Below, in pieces: positions 58,826 to 64,000 of a DNA stretch of 64,000 bases. A model generated the notes under the pieces. It was not told where the DNA came from. It made no database searches and was given only the letters and a program-made list of their open reading frames with translations. Source of the DNA: Variovorax gossypii (GTDB taxonomy: Bacteria > Pseudomonadota > Gammaproteobacteria > Burkholderiales > Burkholderiaceae_C); NCBI RefSeq assembly GCF_003965815.1, contig NZ_RXOE01000007.1:124001-188000 (forward strand), read 5' to 3'. Made by a program: the position numbers and the translations under genes. Within the stretch, counting starts at the first letter, position 1, and every line of letters begins with the position of its first letter.

Positions 58826-59220
58826 CAACGACGACCGCCGCAGCCCCCCGCTATTTCGTCCGCGAGGCCGAGATCGCCGGCTACCACCCCGCGAACCACA
58901 CCGGCACGCTGAACAAGCGCCTGATCGGCCCCGAGACCGTGGGCGCGAAGCAGCTCGAGGTGCTGGTCGGCCACATCCAGAAGGGCAAGGGCGCGCTGCC
59001 TCACGCCCACCCGGGCATCGAGCAGGTCTGCTACATGCTCGAGGGCCGCGCGGTCGCCGAGGTGGGCGGCCAGCGGCAGGAGCTGCACCCGGGCGACAGC
59101 TGCTTCTTTCCCGCCGACGCGATGCACACCTTCACCGTGGTGAGCGACGAGCCGGTGCGCGTGCTGGTGATCTACAGCCCGCCGTACGAGGAATCGCCGG
59201 AGCGCGTGATCCGGCCCTGA
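58822..59220 (+). CDS. Cupin-domain protein
   Basis: A 132-residue single-domain cupin. Motif 1 lies at LPHAHPGIEQVCYMLEG, with two His and a Glu as metal ligands; motif 2 at HPGDSCFFPADAMHTF supplies the third His. It may be a small dioxygenase, isomerase or ligand-binding protein. Coupled to iclR by ATGA and followed by a Bug-type binding protein, it probably acts on the same substrate. Confidence 0.85.
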   Translation: MTTTTAAAPRYFVREAEIAGYHPANHTGTLNKRLIGPETVGAKQLEVLVGHIQKGKGALPHAHPGIEQVCYMLEGRAVAEVGGQRQELHPGDSCFFPADAMHTFTVVSDEPVRVLVIYSPPYEESPERVIRP

Positions 59221-59251
59221 GAACCGACAGCACAACAACCGGAGACAAACC

Positions 59252-60268
59252 ATGCAGACAACGAAGAACGCGACCGGGCAACCGGCCGCGATGGCGAACC
59301 GTCGCCGTTTCATTTCCATCGGCGCGGCCGCGGGCCTCGCGGGCGCCATGCCCTGGGCCTTCGCGCAGGACGGCTACCCGAAGCAGCCGATACGCATCGT
59401 CGTGCCCTTCGCCGCCGGCAGCGGCACCGACGCGGTGGCGCGCATCACCGGGCAGATGCTGGGCGAGGCGCTCAAGGCCTCGGTGATCATCGACAACCGG
59501 GCGGGCGCCAACGGCGTGATCGCGGCCGAGTACGTCGCCAAGGCGGCGCCGGACGGCTACACGCTGTTCATGACGACCAACACCACGCATTCGGCCAACC
59601 CGAGCCTGATGAAGTCGCTGCCCTACGACCCCGTGAAAGACTTCGCGCCGGTGAGCCGCATGGGCAACCTGCCCTTCATGCTGGTGGTGAACAACGACCT
59701 GCCCGTGAAGAGCGTGGCCGAGCTGCTCGCCTGGGGCCGCGCCCATCCGGGCAAGCTCACCTACGCGAGCGGCAACAGCACCGGCATCGTGAGCGGCGCC
59801 ACGCTCTCGCGCATGAGCGGCGTGCCGATGCTGCACGTGCCCTACAAGAGCACGCCGCCGGCCATCGCCGACCTGATCGGCGGGCAGGTCTCGATGATGG
59901 TGGTCGACCTCGCGGCGGGCCTCGCCACGGTGAAGGCCGGCAAGATGCGCGCGATCGCCGTCACCACGCAGGAGCGCACCAAGCTCTTTCCCGAACTGCC
60001 GCCGCTGGCCGACACGCCGGAGCTCAAGGGCTTCGACATCACCTCGTGGAACGGCGTGTTCGCGCCGGCCGGCACGCCGCGCGACATCGTGCTGAAGCTC
60101 AACAAGGCGCTCGCCGAGATGGCGAACGGCCCGGTCTTCCGCGAGCGCGTGGCGAAGCTGGGCTTCGACGCCTTCGGCAGCACGCCGGAAGAGCTGGGCG
60201 CATTCACCGTGTCGGAGCTGGCGAAGTGGAAGAAGCTGATCCAGGCCGCGGGGATCCAGCCCGAATGA
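59252..60268 (+). CDS. Bug-type (tripartite tricarboxylate transporter) substrate-binding protein
   Basis: A 338-residue periplasmic binding protein of the Bug/TctC family (YPKQPIRIVVPFAAGSGTDAVAR; GYTLFMTTNTTHSANPSL). The signal carries RRRF (17-20), compatible with Tat export, and ends near AFAQ (38-39). Bug proteins bind carboxylates or aromatic acids; no tctAB membrane genes are adjacent, which is common for this family in Burkholderiales. GGAGA precedes the ATG. Confidence 0.9.
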   Translation: MQTTKNATGQPAAMANRRRFISIGAAAGLAGAMPWAFAQDGYPKQPIRIVVPFAAGSGTDAVARITGQMLGEALKASVIIDNRAGANGVIAAEYVAKAAPDGYTLFMTTNTTHSANPSLMKSLPYDPVKDFAPVSRMGNLPFMLVVNNDLPVKSVAELLAWGRAHPGKLTYASGNSTGIVSGATLSRMSGVPMLHVPYKSTPPAIADLIGGQVSMMVVDLAAGLATVKAGKMRAIAVTTQERTKLFPELPPLADTPELKGFDITSWNGVFAPAGTPRDIVLKLNKALAEMANGPVFRERVAKLGFDAFGSTPEELGAFTVSELAKWKKLIQAAGIQPE

Positions 60269-60290
60269 GCGCTGCCTTGAATCTGCATTT

Positions 60291-60391
60291 CTCCCTCCCC
60301 CGTTGGGGGAGGGCAGGGGTGGGGGCATGCGGCGTCTCCATCGGGCGCCCTGCCTGCCCCCATCCCAGCCTTCCCCCAGAGGGGGAAGGAG
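60291..60391. repeat. C-rich/G-rich inverted repeat element
   Basis: A 101-bp block whose arms CTCCCTCCCCC...GGGGGAGGGCAGGGGTGGGGGC and GCCCCCATCCCAGCC...GGGGGAAGGAG are inverted copies, each arm itself a hairpin. From memory it resembles a dispersed betaproteobacterial intergenic repeat. Its last bases (AAGGAG) serve as the ribosome site of the next gene. Confidence 0.7.
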
Positions 60392-60398
60392 CGAAGAC

Positions 60399-61616
60399 AT
60401 GAATACTCCTGGACCTCTCGAAGGCATCCGCATCCTCGACCTCACGGCCGTGGTGATGGGGCCGTATGCGACGCAGACGCTGGGCGACCTCGGCGCCGAC
60501 GTCATCAAGGTCGAGCCGCCCGGCGGCGACAACCTGCGTGCCGTCGGCCCGATGCGCAACCCGGGCATGGGCGCGATGGCGATGCACCTCAACCGCAACA
60601 AGCGCTCGATCGTGCTCGACCTCAAGCAGCCCGAGGGCCGCGAGGCCTGCCTGCGGCTGGCGGCGGGCTGCGACGCGCTCATCTACAACACGCGGCCGCA
60701 GGCGATGGCTCGGCTCGGGCTCGGCTACGAGGCGGTGTCGGCCGTGAACCCGAAGATCGTCTACCTCGGCGCCTTCGGCTACGGCGAGCAGGGGCCCTAT
60801 GCGGGCAAGCCGGCGTACGACGACCTGATCCAGGGCGCGGCCGGCGTCGCCTCGCTGTTCGCGCAGCAAAGCGGTGGCGCGCCGCGCTACGCGCCCGTCA
60901 CGCTGGCCGACCGCGCGGTGGGGCTGCAGGCCGCCATCGCGCTGCTGGCCGCCGTGCTGCATGCCCAGCGCACCGGCAAGGGCCAGGCCGTCGAAGTGCC
61001 GATGTTCGAGGCGCTGTCGCAGTTCGTCATGGGCGACCATCTCGGCGGGCACAGCTTCGAGCCGCCGCTCGGTCCCACCGGCTATGCACGCTTGCTCGCG
61101 CCGCATCGCAAGCCGTACGCCACGGCCGACGGCTACCTCAGCGTGCTCATCTACAACGACAAGCACTGGCAGGCCTTCTTCGACGTGATCGGCCGGCCGG
61201 AGCTGCGCAGCTCGCCGATGTTCGGCACGCACACGGCGCGCGCCGCGAACATCGGCGCGGTCTATGCGTTCGTGGCCGAGGTGATGGCCACGCGCGGCAG
61301 CGACGAGTGGTTCGCCGCGCTGTCTGCCGCCGACATCCCGGTCGCGCGCCTGCACAGCACCGAATCCCTGCTCGACGACCCGCACCTGCGCGCCGTCGGT
61401 TTCTATCCCGAGCTCGACCACCCGAGCGAGGGCCGCATCCGCACCCTCGCGCCGGTCGGCCGCTACAGCGCCACGCCGGCCGCCATTCGCCGCCCGGCGC
61501 CGCGCATCGGCGAGCAGAGCGTGGAGTTGCTGCGCGAAGCGGGCTACGGCGACGAGGCCATCGAGCGCATGCTCGAACGCGGCGTGACGCTGCAACCCGA
61601 CACAGCCAAGGACTGA
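60399..61616 (+). CDS. CaiB/BaiF-family CoA transferase
   Basis: A 405-residue class III CoA transferase: GIRILDLTAVVMGPYATQTLGDLGADVIKVE at the N-terminus, NKRSIVLDLKQPEGRE, and the region TLADRAVGLQAA where the catalytic Asp normally lies. It would activate a carboxylic acid by transfer of CoA. It stands between a Bug binding protein and an acyl-CoA dehydrogenase, defining an acid-degradation module. Its Shine-Dalgarno is the end of the preceding inverted repeat. Confidence 0.92.
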   Translation: MNTPGPLEGIRILDLTAVVMGPYATQTLGDLGADVIKVEPPGGDNLRAVGPMRNPGMGAMAMHLNRNKRSIVLDLKQPEGREACLRLAAGCDALIYNTRPQAMARLGLGYEAVSAVNPKIVYLGAFGYGEQGPYAGKPAYDDLIQGAAGVASLFAQQSGGAPRYAPVTLADRAVGLQAAIALLAAVLHAQRTGKGQAVEVPMFEALSQFVMGDHLGGHSFEPPLGPTGYARLLAPHRKPYATADGYLSVLIYNDKHWQAFFDVIGRPELRSSPMFGTHTARAANIGAVYAFVAEVMATRGSDEWFAALSAADIPVARLHSTESLLDDPHLRAVGFYPELDHPSEGRIRTLAPVGRYSATPAAIRRPAPRIGEQSVELLREAGYGDEAIERMLERGVTLQPDTAKD

Positions 61617-61617
61617 A

Positions 61618-62787
61618 ATGGACTTTTCCCTGAACGAAGACCAGCGCTCGCTGGTCGCCGCCATCGAACGCCTCTGCGAGGACTTTCCCATCGACTACTG
61701 GCGCGACCACGACGACCGCGCCGTGTTCCCGCACGAGTTTCATCGCGCCGTGGCCGAGAGCGGCTGGCTCGGCATCGCCATGCCCGAGGCGCAGGGCGGC
61801 GCGGGGCTCGGCATCACCGAGGCGGCGCTGATGATGCGCGCCATCAGCGCATCGGGCGCCGGCATGTCGGGCGCGTCGTCGGTGCACATGAACATCTTCG
61901 GGCTCAACCCGGTGGTGGTGTTCGGCAGCGAAGAGCAGCGCCAGCGCTTCCTGCCGCCGCTGATCGCGGGCACCGAGAAGGCCTGCTTCGCCGTGACCGA
62001 GCCCGATGCGGGGCTCGACACCACCAGCCTCAAGACGCAGGCGGTGCGCCAGCCCGATGGCAGCTACCTGCTGCACGGGCGCAAGATCTGGATCTCGACC
62101 GCGCAGGTGGCCGACCGCATGCTGATCCTCACGCGCACCACGCCGCTCGACCAGGTGAAGAAGCCCACGCAGGGCCTCACGCTGTTCTACACGCCGCTGG
62201 ACCGCAGCAAGGTCGAGGTGCGCGAGATCCACAAGCTGGGACGCGCGGCGGTGGACTCCAACATGCTCTTCATCGACGGGCTCCACGTGCCGGAGGAAGA
62301 CCGCATCGGCGAGGAAGGGCGCGGCTTCGAGTACATCCTGCACGGGCTCAACCCCGAGCGCATATTGATCGCGGCGGAAGCCATCGGCATCGGCCGTGCG
62401 GCGCTGCGCATCGCCTCGCAGTACGCGCAGGAGCGCGTCGTGTTCGGCCGGCCTATCGGGCAGAACCAGGGCGTGGCGCATCCGCTGGCGCGTGCCTGGG
62501 CCAATCTGGAAGCGGCGGACCTGATGATGCTCAAGGCCGCGACGCTCTACGACGCGGGCGAGCCCTGCGGCATCGAGGCCAACGCCGCCAAGTACCTCGC
62601 GGCCGAGGCGGCGCACGACGCCTGCCAGAACGCCGTGCTCACGCTCGGCGGCATGGGCTATGCGAAGGAATACCATGTGGAGCGGCTGCTGCGCGAGAGC
62701 TACATCCCGCGCATCGCGCCGGTGAGCCCGCAGATGATCCTGAACTTCATCGCCGAGAAGGCGCTGGGGTTGCCCAAGTCGTACTGA
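61618..62787 (+). CDS. Acyl-CoA dehydrogenase, atypical C-terminal motif
   Basis: A 389-residue acyl-CoA dehydrogenase-fold protein with FAVTEPDAGLDTTSLKTQ and GRKIWISTAQVADRM, and a C-terminal LTLGGMGYAKEYHVERLLRES. The usual YEGT catalytic-Glu motif is absent; the corresponding stretch reads YIPRIAPVSPQMILN. Catalysis may use another Glu, or the reaction may differ. It starts 1 nt after the CoA-transferase stop, so the two are coupled and probably act in sequence. Confidence 0.9.
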   Translation: MDFSLNEDQRSLVAAIERLCEDFPIDYWRDHDDRAVFPHEFHRAVAESGWLGIAMPEAQGGAGLGITEAALMMRAISASGAGMSGASSVHMNIFGLNPVVVFGSEEQRQRFLPPLIAGTEKACFAVTEPDAGLDTTSLKTQAVRQPDGSYLLHGRKIWISTAQVADRMLILTRTTPLDQVKKPTQGLTLFYTPLDRSKVEVREIHKLGRAAVDSNMLFIDGLHVPEEDRIGEEGRGFEYILHGLNPERILIAAEAIGIGRAALRIASQYAQERVVFGRPIGQNQGVAHPLARAWANLEAADLMMLKAATLYDAGEPCGIEANAAKYLAAEAAHDACQNAVLTLGGMGYAKEYHVERLLRESYIPRIAPVSPQMILNFIAEKALGLPKSY

Positions 62788-62804
62788 TCTCTTCCTTTCG
62801 AGCC

Positions 62805-63101
62805 ATGAACACCGTCACTCGCCATCTCGTGATCCGCGGCCTCGTGCAGGGCGTTGGCTACCGCTGGTCGATGGTGCAGGCCGCGCGGCGGTTCGGCGTG
62901 CGCGGCTGGGTGCGCAACCGGCGCGACGGCAGCGTGGAGGCGCTTGCCGCAGGCGAGGCCGGCGCAGTGGAGGCTTTGGTGCGCTGGGCGCATCAGGGGC
63001 CGGACGGTGCGCGCGTCGATGCCGTGGACCTGGGCGACATGGTCGGCGCCAGGCCGGCGGACGACCTGCCCGAAGGCTTCGAGCAGCGCGAAACCGTTTA
63101 G
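62805..63101 (+). CDS. acyP: Acylphosphatase
   Basis: A 98-residue acylphosphatase with both catalytic residues: R20 in VQGVGYRW and N38 in WVRNRRDGSVE. It hydrolyses carboxyl-phosphate bonds. It lies 17 nt after the acyl-CoA dehydrogenase gene and 158 nt before the HMG-CoA lyase gene. Confidence 0.92.
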   Translation: MNTVTRHLVIRGLVQGVGYRWSMVQAARRFGVRGWVRNRRDGSVEALAAGEAGAVEALVRWAHQGPDGARVDAVDLGDMVGARPADDLPEGFEQRETV

Positions 63102-63259
63102 CCGGCTCTTCCCGCCGCCGGTGCCGCGCGGCTGGCACCATTTGCAACGCCACAGGCACGCATTGCTACCTTCCGCCGCTTGTGTACCAGGCAGGGTATT
63201 TCCATGTGGCCGACAATCGGAGGCGGTCTTCCATCCTCCTGCGATACAAGAGACATCCC

Positions 63260-64000
63260 ATGAAACTCCCCACCAAAGTCAGCCTCGTCGACGTCGGCCC
63301 GCGCGACGGCCTGCAGAACGAAAAGCAGCCCGTCTCCGCCGAAGTGAAGATCGGCCTCGTGCACCGCCTGCAGGACGCGGGCCTGAAGGAGATCGAGGTC
63401 ACCAGCTTCGTGAGTCCCAAGTGGGTGCCGCAGATGGCCGACAACGCCGAGGTGATGCACGGCATCCGGCGCAAGCCCGGCGTGCGCTACTCGGTGCTCA
63501 CGCCCAACATGAAGGGCTTCGAGGCGGCCATCGCCGCACCGCGCGAGGAATGGCCCGACGAGATCGTGGTGTTCGGCGCCGCGAGCGAGGCCTTCAGCCA
63601 GAAGAACATCAACTGCTCCATCGCCGAGAGCATCGAGCGCTTCGCGCCCGTGGTGGCCGCGGCGCTCGAGAAGGGCATCCAGGTGCGCGGCGCCATGTCG
63701 TGCACGGTCGGCTGCCCTTATGAGGGCGAGATCGCGCCGGCCAAGGTCGGCTACCTCGCGCAACTGATGAAGGGCATCGGCGTGCAGCGCGTGGACGTGG
63801 CCGACACCATCGGCGTGGGCACGCCGCGCAAGGTGCAGGCGGCCATGGAGGCCACGCTGGCGCACTTCGATGTCGACGCCATCTCCGGCCACTTCCATGA
63901 CACCTACGGGCAGGCGCTGGTCAACACGCTGGCGGCGCTCGAGCTGGGCGTGTGGAACTTCCAGTCGTCCTCGGCCGGCCTGGGCGGCTGCCCCTACGCC
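63260..64000 (+). CDS. liuE: Hydroxymethylglutaryl-CoA lyase, C-terminus beyond window
   Basis: The 247 visible residues are the N-terminal four fifths of a TIM-barrel lyase splitting HMG-CoA into acetoacetate and acetyl-CoA, the last step of leucine degradation. VDVGPRDGLQNE (catalytic Arg, metal Asp), GHFHDTYGQA (metal His pair) and GLGGCPYA with the active-site Cys are present; the window ends just after this loop. It is separated from the rest of the liu genes by about 8.4 kb. Confidence 0.95.
   Translation, partial: MKLPTKVSLVDVGPRDGLQNEKQPVSAEVKIGLVHRLQDAGLKEIEVTSFVSPKWVPQMADNAEVMHGIRRKPGVRYSVLTPNMKGFEAAIAAPREEWPDEIVVFGAASEAFSQKNINCSIAESIERFAPVVAAALEKGIQVRGAMSCTVGCPYEGEIAPAKVGYLAQLMKGIGVQRVDVADTIGVGTPRKVQAAMEATLAHFDVDAISGHFHDTYGQALVNTLAALELGVWNFQSSSAGLGGCPYA

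Overview
The window is a GC-rich (roughly two thirds G+C), gene-dense stretch of bacterial chromosome. Protein similarities, operon layouts (glyQ-glyS-gmhB-plsC, the liu leucine operon, aceK beside a beta-carbonic anhydrase, a Bug-type binding protein) and Comamonadaceae-like intergenic repeats suggest a betaproteobacterium of the order Burkholderiales, most likely Variovorax or a close relative. This assignment is inference from gene content; no rRNA is present. I saw no tRNA, insertion sequence, phage, CRISPR or integrase.

Layout. 1-6404 (minus) is one catabolic/transport operon: a flavodoxin-fold NAD(P)H reductase, a cytosine-deaminase-like amidohydrolase, a creatininase-family amidase, an NMT1/THI5-type ABC importer and a truncated FAD oxidase. 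It is probably for uptake and opening of an N-heterocycle. 6721-11899 (plus) is the most unusual region: two homologous 210-residue secreted proteins, a third small exported protein, a PapD-like chaperone, a 707-residue beta-barrel protein ending in an SdrD-B-like domain, and a short paralogue of the first protein. It looks like a non-canonical chaperone/usher-type surface assembly system, with a terminator after the first gene. 11947-16093 holds a repeat-containing lipoprotein, a TetR regulator divergent from a periplasmic asparaginase, and a PAP2 phosphatase. 16243-22331 is housekeeping (glyQ, a membrane hydrolase, glyS, gmhB, plsC, a YgjP-like protease). 22345-22997 and 41952-42593 are two copies of a large imperfect palindromic repeat.

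23035-34994 contains an SDR, a pseudouridine synthase coupled to a leucine-rich-repeat protein kinase, an MBL hydrolase divergent from a MerR regulator around a perfect 20-bp palindrome, carbonic anhydrase, aceK, a thiolase, an M20 peptidase, an acyl-CoA dehydrogenase and a phosphoesterase. 35093-44236 contains a secreted amidase, a LuxR regulator divergent from a hybrid histidine kinase, a YchJ protein, a TPP riboswitch with thiC, a HAD phosphatase, a thioredoxin-like protein and an orphan immunity-like protein.

45415-54872 is the leucine/isovalerate (liu) operon: isovaleryl-CoA dehydrogenase, acyl-CoA synthetase, both methylcrotonyl-CoA carboxylase subunits and methylglutaconyl-CoA hydratase, with an AraC regulator divergent from it. 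The last enzyme, HMG-CoA lyase, begins at 63260 and runs off the window. Between lie a DUF4349 lipoprotein, a GST, an EthD protein, ghrA and an IclR-led module (cupin, Bug protein, CoA transferase, acyl-CoA dehydrogenase) that looks like a separate acid-degradation unit. Together the window describes a metabolically versatile heterotroph that feeds acyl-CoA and amino-acid carbon into acetyl-CoA, with AceK controlling the glyoxylate branch point.
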